7,737 nt of DNA from Solirubrobacterales bacterium. Its GTDB lineage: Bacteria > Actinomycetota > Thermoleophilia > Solirubrobacterales > Solirubrobacteraceae. Under the pieces are notes generated by a model. That model made no database searches. It was not told the origin of the DNA and saw only the letters and a list, made by a program, of their open reading frames with translations. The position numbers and the translations under genes were made by a program. Shown piece by piece: positions 1-5,153 of the stretch; the stretch's first letter is position 1; each line of letters starts with the position of its first letter. The DNA lies in contig JAOPZO010000072.1 in NCBI GenBank assembly GCA_025964065.1, forward strand, positions 1 to 7,737. The letters are read 5' to 3'.

Positions 1-95
1 CGCACATCCTCGAGCAGAAGCGCGAGGCGCGCCTGATCCGCCCGACGGCGAAGTACGTCGGCGAGGGCCCGCGCGGGCGCGACGCGGTGGGCTAG
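1..95 (+). CDS. C-terminal fragment of an unidentified protein
   Basis: The window opens inside a plus-strand reading frame (first full codon at 3, TAG at 93-95). The visible tail is 30 residues, beginning HILEQKREARLIRP and ending GRDAVG. Third codon positions are almost all G/C, which supports real coding. The tail is basic and hydrophilic, with no membrane segment or recognisable motif, so I cannot name the family. Its stop lies in the palindrome CTAG at 92-95, which also supplies the stop of the oppositely oriented small gene at 92-298. The two genes are therefore convergent with no spacer and no visible terminator between them. Confidence 0.6.
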   Translation, partial: HILEQKREARLIRPTAKYVGEGPRGRDAVG

Positions 96-298
96 GGCCC
101 CGCGCGGCGGGCGCCGGACCGGAGCACGTTCCCCGGCTCATCCACGGCGTCGAGGCGATGCGTGCGGAGCTCCGTGGCGAGCGCGTCCTGCTCCGCTCCC
201 GGGAGGCCGATCGCGTGCGCGGTGATCGCGCGCGAGGCCGTGTAGCGCGCGAGGCAGAGGCGCTCGTCGAGCTGCGGGACCCCGGCCGTGGGGGCCAC
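92..298 (-). CDS. Small uncharacterised protein downstream of the MarR regulator (68 aa)
   Basis: This minus-strand frame starts at GTG 298-296, one base past the TGA of the MarR gene (302-300), and ends at TAG 94-92. Codon bias supports it as real: only about 3 of 68 third positions are A/T, against roughly 44% at second positions, the usual high-GC coding signature. The one-base gap implies cotranscription and translational coupling with marR. The N-terminal part (PQLDERLCLARYTASRAI) weakly recalls the first helix of OhrR/MarR-type repressors (LDEQLCFALY.ASRA), but no winged-helix follows. It could be a degenerate regulator remnant or an unrelated small protein. No signal peptide, membrane segment or Cys pair is visible. 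Function unknown. Confidence 0.6.
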   Translation of the reverse strand: MAPTAGVPQLDERLCLARYTASRAITAHAIGLPGAEQDALATELRTHRLDAVDEPGNVLRSGARRAGP

Positions 299-299
299 C

Positions 300-725
300 T
301 CAGCCCGCGACCTTCCGGAGCAGCGTCGCGAGGCGGCGCTGCTCGTCCGGGGTGAGGTTCTCGAAGCCCGGGGGCGGCTGGTTCATCCGCGCGCCGACCT
401 CCTCGCGGACCCTGGCGCCGGCTTCGGTGACGATGAGGTGCTTCACCCGGCGGTCGTGCGCGGCAGGCCGGCGCTCCACCAGGCCGCGGCTCTCGAGGCG
501 GTCGACGATGCCCGTGACGTTCGAGTTGTCGCAGTGCAGGAGCTCGGCGAGCGCGCTCATGGGCAGCGGCGTCCCGGGCTCCAGGTGCCGGAGCGCCCAC
601 ATCTGCGGCGGTGAGAGCTCGAAGGCCGCCGCGGTCTCGAGCATGTGGCCCTTGCGGGCCATCATGATGCGGCTCAGGAGGGTCCAGGCCTCCGTGGCGG
701 GGTCCGTCGGGAGGTCGATCGCCAT
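300..725 (-). CDS. MarR-family transcriptional regulator
   Basis: 141-aa protein, the usual MarR length. Family knowledge: dimeric winged-helix repressors that leave DNA on binding a small phenolic/aromatic ligand or on oxidation. Visible here: an N-terminal dimerisation helix (about residues 8-35), a helix-turn-helix with ALAELLHCDNSNVTGIVDRL (about 58-77), the typical 'LESRGLVERR' turn, and a wing with DRRVKHLIVTEAG (about 91-103). A C-terminal helical segment (about 122-141) completes the dimer interface. Only one Cys (C65) is seen, inside the HTH, so the canonical N-terminal OhrR redox Cys is absent. I prefer ATG 725-723 over an in-frame TTG at 755-753, because a good promoter and a dyad sit at 736-774 and would overlap the longer version. 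It is followed after one base by the small gene at 92-298. The likely target is itself and possibly the upstream P450/MOSC genes (inference). Confidence 0.92.
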   Translation of the reverse strand: MAIDLPTDPATEAWTLLSRIMMARKGHMLETAAAFELSPPQMWALRHLEPGTPLPMSALAELLHCDNSNVTGIVDRLESRGLVERRPAAHDRRVKHLIVTEAGARVREEVGARMNQPPPGFENLTPDEQRRLATLLRKVAG

Positions 726-735
726 CGCGCGGGGG

Positions 736-765
736 ATGGTACTTCTTCGCCGCAATTGTTGTCGA
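736..765 (-). promoter_or_regulatory. Sigma70-type promoter of marR
   Basis: On the minus strand, TCGACA (765-760, 5/6 match to TTGACA) is followed by an 18-bp spacer and TACCAT (741-736, 4/6 match to TATAAT, fits TANNNT). Ten bases then lead to ATG 725, so the transcript would have a leader of only about 3-4 nt. This placement favours the ATG start over the TTG at 755. Pattern match only. Confidence 0.45.
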
Positions 766-774
766 CCTCAACCA
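756..774. promoter_or_regulatory. Candidate MarR operator (imperfect dyad)
   Basis: TTGTTG (756-761) and CAACCA (769-774) form a 19-bp imperfect inverted repeat with five of six pairs complementary and a 7-bp centre. It overlaps the predicted -35 box of marR. MarR proteins typically bind 16-20 bp pseudo-palindromes next to or over their own promoters, so autoregulation is plausible (inference). Confidence 0.35.
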
Positions 775-789
775 CTTGGGCCGACGTCG

Positions 790-813
790 CGCCGTCCCGC
801 CCGGGCCACGGCG
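790..813 (-). terminator. Weak hairpin after the first P450 gene
   Basis: CGCCGT (790-795) pairs with ACGGCG (808-813) across a 12-nt loop, 34 nt past the P450 stop on the minus strand. There is no T-run after it. It may weakly separate the P450 message from marR, or be chance pairing in GC-rich DNA. Confidence 0.2.
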
Positions 814-847
814 TTCCTCGAGGCGGGCACGGCGCCTGAAGCGATCG

Positions 848-2143
848 CTAGGCCGCCTCGACGAGCGTGCCGCGGGTCGGCACGATCGTGATGTGGGACA
901 TGCGCTGCGGCTCGTCCGCGGGGTCGGGCGCGTGGAGCGTGACCTCCTGCAGGACCGTGCGCAGGACGGTCGCCATCTCCGTGGTGGCGAACGTCGCGCC
1001 GAGGCAGCGGCGGGTGCCGCCGCCGAAGGGGATCCAGGCGTAGGGGCTCGACTCGCCGCCCTCGAGCCAGCGCTCGGGACGGAACGCGGCGGCGTCGGGG
1101 TGGAGCCGGTCGTCCGCGTGGAGCAGGCCGATCGAGGGGAGCACCACGGTGCCCTCGGGCAGCGGCCACTTCCCGACCTGCACGGGCTCGGTGAGGCGGC
1201 GGGCGACGTCGTGGATGACGGGGCGCACGCGCAGCGACTCCTTCACGACGGCGTCGCGGTACGGATCGCGGTCGTCGCCGAGCCCCGCCTGCACGCGGGC
1301 GAGCTGCGCGGGGTGGCGGAGGAGCCGCTCGAAGGTCCAGGCGAGGCCGGAGGCGGTCGTCTCGTGCCCGGCCAGCAGCAGCGTCATGAGCTGGTCGCGC
1401 GCCGCGGTGGCGTCGCCGTCGGCACTCAGCAGCAGCATGGAGAGGACGTCGTCGCGCTCCTCGAGCCCGCCCGCCGCGAGGTGGTGCTCGACCTCCTGGG
1501 CGATGAGCCGGTCCGCGACCGCGCGGCGGCGGCGCAGCACGCGCCAGGGGGCCGCGGCCGCGACCCGCTCGCTGGCGAAGGCGGGCATGTGCCACGGCTT
1601 GATGTCGGTGACGTCGGTGAGCGCCGCCGCGAGCGCCGTGGCGCGCGCCGGGTCCGTGACGCCGAAGACGACGCGCACGATGATCGCGAGCGTCAGGACC
1701 CGCATCCGCTCGTGGAGCGCGAACGGCTCGTGGCGCGGCCAGCGCGCGACCTCCGCCCGGGTGAGCCCGGCCATGAGCTCCACCGTCCGTGCGACGCGCT
1801 CGCCGTGGAAGGCGGGGAGCATCCGCCTGCGCTCGCCGAGGTGCTCCTCCTCGTCGAGCAGCAGGACGGAGCGGCGGCCGAGGATGGCGCCCAGGATCTG
1901 GTTGCCCTCACCGGCGTGGTAGATCGCGGTCGAGCCCTGGAAGACCTGCTTCACGAGCAGCGGGTCGGCGAGGTAGACCGCGGTGCCGACGGGCGCGATG
2001 TGGAGCGTGAACACGTCGCCGTAGCGGCGGCGCATCGCGGGGAGGAAGCGGTGGCGGTGGAGCCACAGCAGCGGCGTCTGCGCGAGGAGCGGGAGCGGCG
2101 GGCCGGGCGGGAGCGGGGAGGCGGGGCGGTCGCGCAGGCGCAT
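848..2143 (-). CDS. Cytochrome P450 (first of two)
   Basis: Complete 431-aa bacterial class I-type P450, a soluble heme-thiolate monooxygenase. A proline-rich LPPGPPLP hinge lies at 11-18. The I-helix oxygen-binding motif AGHETT is at 258-263 and the K-helix ExxR is E302-R305. The meander FRPERW is at 354-359 and the heme loop FGGGTRRCLG is at 373-382, with C380 the axial ligand. All invariant residues are present. The B-to-C region with HAGEGN and FHGER resembles my memory of actinobacterial CYP135/CYP138-like enzymes; substrate unknown. ATG 2143 is chosen because GGGAG, overlapping the MOSC stop, sits 8-9 bases upstream; a longer frame running to 2686 only crosses the MOSC gene. It follows MOSC by 14 bp, hence one operon. 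No ferredoxin or reductase is encoded nearby, so redox partners are supplied elsewhere. Confidence 0.96.
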   Translation of the reverse strand: MRLRDRPASPLPPGPPLPLLAQTPLLWLHRHRFLPAMRRRYGDVFTLHIAPVGTAVYLADPLLVKQVFQGSTAIYHAGEGNQILGAILGRRSVLLLDEEEHLGERRRMLPAFHGERVARTVELMAGLTRAEVARWPRHEPFALHERMRVLTLAIIVRVVFGVTDPARATALAAALTDVTDIKPWHMPAFASERVAAAAPWRVLRRRRAVADRLIAQEVEHHLAAGGLEERDDVLSMLLLSADGDATAARDQLMTLLLAGHETTASGLAWTFERLLRHPAQLARVQAGLGDDRDPYRDAVVKESLRVRPVIHDVARRLTEPVQVGKWPLPEGTVVLPSIGLLHADDRLHPDAAAFRPERWLEGGESSPYAWIPFGGGTRRCLGATFATTEMATVLRTVLQEVTLHAPDPADEPQRMSHITIVPTRGTLVEAA

Positions 2144-2157
2144 CCGCCGGATTCTCC

Positions 2158-2871
2158 CTACCTGAACGCCACCGTGTCGTCGAGCGCGATCCGGGCGGGC
2201 CCGAGCGGGCGGGCGTTCATCCCGAAGAGGCCACCGTGCTGCCGCGTGAGGTGGCGCAGGAGGTCCGCGGCCTTCTCCTGCGTCTCGGGGTCGCGCGTCG
2301 GGATGACGCAGCGCACGCACGGGTGCAGGAGCGTGAACGAGGCGGCGCCGATCGTGAGCGAGCGGCCCTCCCACGCCTCCTCGGCGAACGCGTCCGCGTC
2401 GAGCTCGACGAGGATGTTCGTGCGCCAGCGGCGCGGGTCGAGCGCCCGGCCGAGCTCCTGCTCCACCGCGTCGTGCGTGGCCTGGGTCGTGACGAGGACG
2501 GAGTCGAGGAGGTCCTGCTGGCCCGTCGGGACCGTGCGCAGGGCGACGGGACGGCCGAGGTCGGCCTCGAGTGCGGCGGGGAGCTCCGGGTCGGCCCAGC
2601 CGTAGCGGGTGCCGTCGGGCGCGGTGAGCGTCGGGGCCGGCGCGTGACCGGGCCCGCCGTTCCAGTCGCCGTAGGTCGCGTGCCAAGCGAGCAGGCGCGG
2701 GGCCTGGCGCGCCGTGAGGCGGCGGGAGGTTCCTCGGTGCTCGTCGAACAGGGCGTGCGCGCGGTCGCCCGCGACGCCGTGCTCGTCGAGCGCGAAGGAG
2801 TCGACGGGCTCGCCGCCCATGGACTTGACGGGCCAGCGGTGCAGCGCGGTGACGACCCCCGAGGCGATCAC
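2158..2871 (-). CDS. MOSC-domain protein (mARC/YcbX-like)
   Basis: 237-aa protein with the MOSC beta-barrel N-terminal part (ALHRWPVKSMGGE, residues 9-21) and the MOSC core. MOSC/mARC proteins carry the molybdenum cofactor with sulfur on Mo and reduce N-hydroxylated or related substrates, or transfer sulfur. The key motif is HPCVRCVIPTRDPETQ (183-198): C188 occupies the position of the Mo-ligating Cys of mARC (RC..T.DP). RRWRTNILVE (147-156) matches the conserved R..N element, and GLFGMNA (214-220) the late MOSC motif. No [2Fe-2S] domain follows, unlike YcbX, so an external electron donor is needed if it is a reductase. The GTG start (2871-2869) overlaps the TGA of the upstream small gene as GTGA, implying coupled translation. 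The P450 gene follows 14 bp later. Its role with the P450 is inferred from context only. Confidence 0.9.
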   Translation of the reverse strand: MIASGVVTALHRWPVKSMGGEPVDSFALDEHGVAGDRAHALFDEHRGTSRRLTARQAPRLLAWHATYGDWNGGPGHAPAPTLTAPDGTRYGWADPELPAALEADLGRPVALRTVPTGQQDLLDSVLVTTQATHDAVEQELGRALDPRRWRTNILVELDADAFAEEAWEGRSLTIGAASFTLLHPCVRCVIPTRDPETQEKAADLLRHLTRQHGGLFGMNARPLGPARIALDDTVAFR

Positions 2872-3005
2872 CGCAGCCGCGTCTCGTAGCTCTCGTCGAG
2901 CCCGCACTGGAGGACCGCGGTGGGAACGTGGATCCCGACCGCGAGGTCCGCGGTGCGGCCGCCCGCGTCGCTCGTGACGAGGTGGGTGACGGGGGCGGCG
3001 GGCAC
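2868..3005 (-). CDS. Small uncharacterised protein upstream of MOSC (about 45 aa)
   Basis: This short minus-strand frame runs from GTG 3005-3003 to TGA 2870-2868. Its peptide contains THLVTSDAGGRTADLAVGIH and ends GLDESYETRLR. Coding signal is strong: one A/T third position in about 45 codons, while second positions are near 50% GC. The stop overlaps the MOSC GTG start as GTGA, a typical coupled junction. It lies in the same frame as the 65-aa gene upstream, separated by one TAG (3017-3015) plus three codons, and its GTG has no clear Shine-Dalgarno. It may therefore be the second half of one 113-residue protein interrupted by a nonsense codon, or a separately started small protein. There is one Cys and no membrane helix. 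Function unknown. Confidence 0.6.
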   Translation of the reverse strand: MPAAPVTHLVTSDAGGRTADLAVGIHVPTAVLQCGLDESYETRLR

Positions 3006-3014
3006 GCCGACAGG

Positions 3015-3212
3015 CTACGCGGCGGGTGGCCCGCTCACCGCCGAGCGGAGGACCGCGATGTGCTCCGCCATGGTGTCGATCGCGCCGAGCATGGGCTCGA
3101 GCGCGGTGGGGTCGCCCTCCTCGGCGAGCTGGATCGCGGCGCGGCACTCCTCCACCTGCTCCGTGATGGCGTCGAGGCGGGACGTGGCGTCGGTGGCGTC
3201 GAAGGTGACCAT
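3015..3212 (-). CDS. Small acidic helical protein (65 aa), first gene of the leftward operon
   Basis: Starts at ATG 3212-3210 and stops at TAG 3017-3015. Sixty-four of 65 third codon positions are G/C, a strong coding signature. The sequence is acidic and predicted mostly helical: residues about 6-32 (DATSRLDAITEQVEECRAAI) and 36-58 (ALEPMLGAIDTMAEHIAVL) look like two amphipathic helices, as in small helical-hairpin proteins. A Pro/Ala tail (SGPPAA) precedes the stop. It heads the series 65-aa gene, 45-aa gene, MOSC, P450 and is divergent from the second P450 across 36 bp. I do not recognise a family. Conserved placement beside oxidative enzymes would make an accessory or regulatory role conceivable, but nothing in the sequence shows it. 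Confidence 0.72.
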   Translation of the reverse strand: MVTFDATDATSRLDAITEQVEECRAAIQLAEEGDPTALEPMLGAIDTMAEHIAVLRSAVSGPPAA

Positions 3213-3248
3213 GTGGGGTCCCTACCCACGAGGAGTAGGTTGCGCCGC
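3213..3248. promoter_or_regulatory. 36-bp divergent promoter region between the small-gene operon and the second P450
   Basis: An inverted repeat CCTAC (3221-3225) / GTAGG (3235-3239) holds a candidate -10 for each direction. Rightward, TAGGTT (3236-3241) is 7 bases before ATG 3249. Leftward, TAGGGA (3224-3219) is 6 bases before ATG 3212. Both spacings fit leaderless transcription, common in actinobacteria, and no clear -35 boxes exist. The two promoters overlap, so polymerase could use only one at a time. Alternatively, AGGAG at 3231-3235 may act as a distant ribosome-binding site (13 bases) for the P450 on a longer transcript. Confidence 0.45.
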
Positions 3249-4541
3249 ATGAGCGCCGCCGCCGGCCTGCCGAACCCTGTCCGGATGCCCGTTCCCGCCC
3301 AGGCGCTGGCGTGGCTCGCCCGGCCCGTGCCGTTCCTGATGGGGCAGGCGGCGCGGCACGGCGACGTGTTCACGATGACGCTGCCGCAGGAGGGGCCGTG
3401 GGTCGTGCTCTCGCACCCCGACGCGATCCGCGAGGTGTTCACCGGGGACCCGTCGAGGCTCCTGGCGGGCGAGGGCAACGAGATCCTGTCGCCGCTCCTC
3501 GGGCCGCGGTCGGTGCTGCTGCTCGACGGGCCGGAGCACCTGCGCGAGCGGCGCCTGCTGCTTCCGCCGTTCCACGGGGAGCGGATGCAGCGCTACGGCG
3601 CGCTGATGCGCGAGGTGGCGGAGCGCGAGATCGCGAGGTGGCCGACGGGGACGGCGTTCCCGCTCGCGCCCCGGATGCAGGCCGTGACGCTCGAGATCAT
3701 CCTGCGGGCGGTCTTCGGCCTGGAGCAGGGCGCGAAGCTCGACGCGCTGCGCGCCGGCCTGAACGACCTGCTCGAGTTCGTCTCGACGCCCGCGGCGTTC
3801 ACGGTCGTCGTGTCGATCGGGGCCGAGCGCGCCGTGCGGATCCCGGCGTTCCGCCGCCGCCTGGAGCCCGTCGACCGGCTCATCCTCGAGGAGATCCGCT
3901 CCCGTCGCGGCGCCACGGACCTCGAGCAGCGCGAGGACATCCTGTCGCTGCTGCTGCAGGCGCGGGACGAGGCGGGCGAGCCCATGGGCGACGACGAGCT
4001 GCGCGACGAGCTCGTCACGCTGCTCGTCGCGGGGCACGAGACGACGGCGACGGCGCTCTCGTGGGCGGTCGAGCGGCTCCTGCGCACGCCGGGGGCGATG
4101 GAGCGGCTGCGCGACGACGGGCCGGCGTACGTGCAGGCGGTCTGCCACGAGACGCTGCGCCTGCGCCCCGTGATCCCGCTCGTGCTGCGCCGGCTCACGG
4201 AGCCCATGACGATCGCGGGCCACGACCTGCCCGCGGGGGTGAAGGTCGCGCCGTGCGTGACGCTCGTGCACCGCCGCGCGGACCTGTACCCCGAGCCGCA
4301 CGTCTTCCGGCCCGAGCGCTTCCTCGGCGTGAAGCCCGGGACGTACACGTGGATCCCGTTCGGGGGCGGGGTGCGCCGGTGCCTCGGCGCCGCCTTCGCG
4401 CTCTTCGAGATGCAGGCCGTCCTCGAGGCGATCGCGGCCCGCACGACCCTGCGCCCATCCTCGCCCGAGCCCGAGCACACGATGCGCCGCACCATCACGT
4501 TCGCGCCCGATCGGGGCGCCTCGGTGGTCCTCGCCGCCTGA
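3249..4541 (+). CDS. Cytochrome P450 (second of two)
   Basis: Complete 430-aa soluble P450 with all hallmarks: GDVFTM near residue 38, AGEGNEIL (73-80), the C-helix region HLRERRLLLPPFHGER (97-112), I-helix AGHETT (261-266), ExxR E301-R304, FRPERF (353-358) and heme loop FGGGVRRCLG (371-380) with C378 as axial thiolate ligand. It is clearly homologous to the P450 at 848-2143 along its length, so the two are paralogues of the same broad CYP135/138-like group. Unlike that copy it lacks the LPPGP hinge at the N-terminus, which reads LPNPVRMPVP. ATG 3249 is taken because P450 similarity begins there and a -10-like TAGGTT lies just upstream; the open frame further left overlaps opposite-strand genes. 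It is monocistronic, ending at the hairpin 4541-4559. Substrate and redox partner unknown. Confidence 0.96.
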   Translation: MSAAAGLPNPVRMPVPAQALAWLARPVPFLMGQAARHGDVFTMTLPQEGPWVVLSHPDAIREVFTGDPSRLLAGEGNEILSPLLGPRSVLLLDGPEHLRERRLLLPPFHGERMQRYGALMREVAEREIARWPTGTAFPLAPRMQAVTLEIILRAVFGLEQGAKLDALRAGLNDLLEFVSTPAAFTVVVSIGAERAVRIPAFRRRLEPVDRLILEEIRSRRGATDLEQREDILSLLLQARDEAGEPMGDDELRDELVTLLVAGHETTATALSWAVERLLRTPGAMERLRDDGPAYVQAVCHETLRLRPVIPLVLRRLTEPMTIAGHDLPAGVKVAPCVTLVHRRADLYPEPHVFRPERFLGVKPGTYTWIPFGGGVRRCLGAAFALFEMQAVLEAIAARTTLRPSSPEPEHTMRRTITFAPDRGASVVLAA

Positions 4542-4559
4542 AAGGGGCCTGACCCCTTT
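4541..4559. terminator. Perfect hairpin at the P450 stop codon; terminator or REP-like element
   Basis: AAAGGGG (4541-4547) and CCCCTTT (4553-4559) form a 7-bp perfect stem with a 5-nt loop. The first A is the last base of the P450 TGA. Read rightward it ends in TTT, so it can act as an intrinsic terminator with a short U-run. It is followed at once by GTGCAC (4560-4565), another palindrome. The AT-capped stem stands out from the surrounding GC-rich DNA, and similar AAAGGGGTCAG..CCCCTTT hairpins are, to my memory, dispersed repeats in many bacteria. Only one copy lies in this window. Confidence 0.6.
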
Positions 4560-4565
4560 GTGCAC

Positions 4566-4587
4566 TAGAGTGGCCACGTGGACCACT
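4566..4587 (+). promoter_or_regulatory. Leaderless promoter and candidate operator of the xre-cupin operon
   Basis: TAGAGT (4566-4571) fits TANNNT and lies exactly at -12 to -7 if transcription starts on the GTG at 4578, so the mRNA would be leaderless. No Shine-Dalgarno is present, which agrees. AGTGG (4569-4573) and CCACT (4583-4587) form a dyad with a 9-bp centre around the start codon; inside it GTGGCCAC and GTGGACCAC are adjacent palindromes. A repressor bound here would cover the -10 and start site, consistent with autoregulation by the XRE protein (inference). Confidence 0.45.
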
Positions 4588-5153
4588 TGAGTGACGGCGC
4601 CGAGGTGCTCGGAAAGGACGTCGGGCGGCGCGTCCGCATGCACCGGGAGATCCAGCGGATGTCCTCCTCGGACCTCGCGGAGCGCAGCGGGCTCTCGCGG
4701 ACCATCGTCTCCCGCATCGAGCACGGCGAGGGCAACCCGTCGATCGGCACGCTCTGGCGGATCTCCCGCACGCTGCGCGTCCCGCTCGGCGACCTGCTCC
4801 AGGACCCGATCCTGCCGCGCACGCGCGTGGTCCGGGCCGGGGAGGGCGAGGCGATGGGCGATCCGTCGGGCATGGTCGGGCGGCTCGTCCACACGGACGG
4901 CCGCGAGCGCCGCACGGAGCTCTTCACCCTGGACCTGCCCGCGGGCGCACGGCGCGAGAGCCCGGGCCACCTCGCGGGAGTGGAGGAGCTCCTCGTGGTC
5001 ACCCGGGGCGGCGCGCGGCTCGGCCCCGGGCGGGCCCCGGAGCTGCTCGGCGCGGGCGACGCCATCTGGTTCGCGGCGGACGTCGCCCACGTCTACGAGG
5101 CGACGGAGGACTGCACCTTCCTCTGCTGGATGCTCTACCCGTCCTCCACATGA
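4578..5153 (+). CDS. XRE-family regulator with cupin sensor domain
   Basis: 191-aa two-domain regulator. Residues about 15-74 form an XRE helix-turn-helix: SSDLAERSGLSRTIVSRIEHG (30-50) holds the scaffold and recognition helices, and NPSIGTLWRISRTLRVPLGDLL is the typical tail. Residues about 113-188 form a small cupin barrel with HLAGVEELLVVTRG (131-144), GAGDAIWFAADVAHVYE (158-174) and a closing strand. H131, E136/E137 and H171 are the likely metal- or ligand-pocket positions. Such proteins are usually local repressors or activators whose cupin binds a small molecule related to the neighbouring transporter or enzyme. It is the first gene of a four-gene operon and its TGA overlaps the next ATG (ATGA, 5150-5153). 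The GTG start at 4578 is supported by the leaderless promoter spacing. Ligand unknown; an aromatic acid or amino acid is suggested by the neighbours. Confidence 0.93.
   Translation: MDHLSDGAEVLGKDVGRRVRMHREIQRMSSSDLAERSGLSRTIVSRIEHGEGNPSIGTLWRISRTLRVPLGDLLQDPILPRTRVVRAGEGEAMGDPSGMVGRLVHTDGRERRTELFTLDLPAGARRESPGHLAGVEELLVVTRGGARLGPGRAPELLGAGDAIWFAADVAHVYEATEDCTFLCWMLYPSST

Noticed and set aside
300..755. Longer MarR version starting at TTG 755
   Set aside because: It would overlap the predicted promoter and dyad; the extra residues (RRRSTIPRA) do not look like MarR sequence.
776..2605. Long plus-strand open frame (609 codons) across the first P450 and MOSC genes
   Set aside because: Antisense shadow of well-identified genes; its peptide is Arg/Gly/Ala-rich low complexity, as expected in GC-rich DNA with few stop codons.
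848..2686. N-terminally extended P450 reading (612 codons)
   Set aside because: The extra 181 residues are an out-of-frame reading of the MOSC gene; a ribosome-binding site and P450 similarity place the start at 2143.
2928..4541. N-terminally extended reading of the second P450
   Set aside because: The extension overlaps two opposite-strand small genes with strong codon bias; P450 similarity begins only after 3249.
3222..5090. Long minus-strand open frame (622 codons) opposite the second P450 and the XRE-cupin gene
   Set aside because: Antisense shadow; both genes on the plus strand have full family motifs and proper codon bias.
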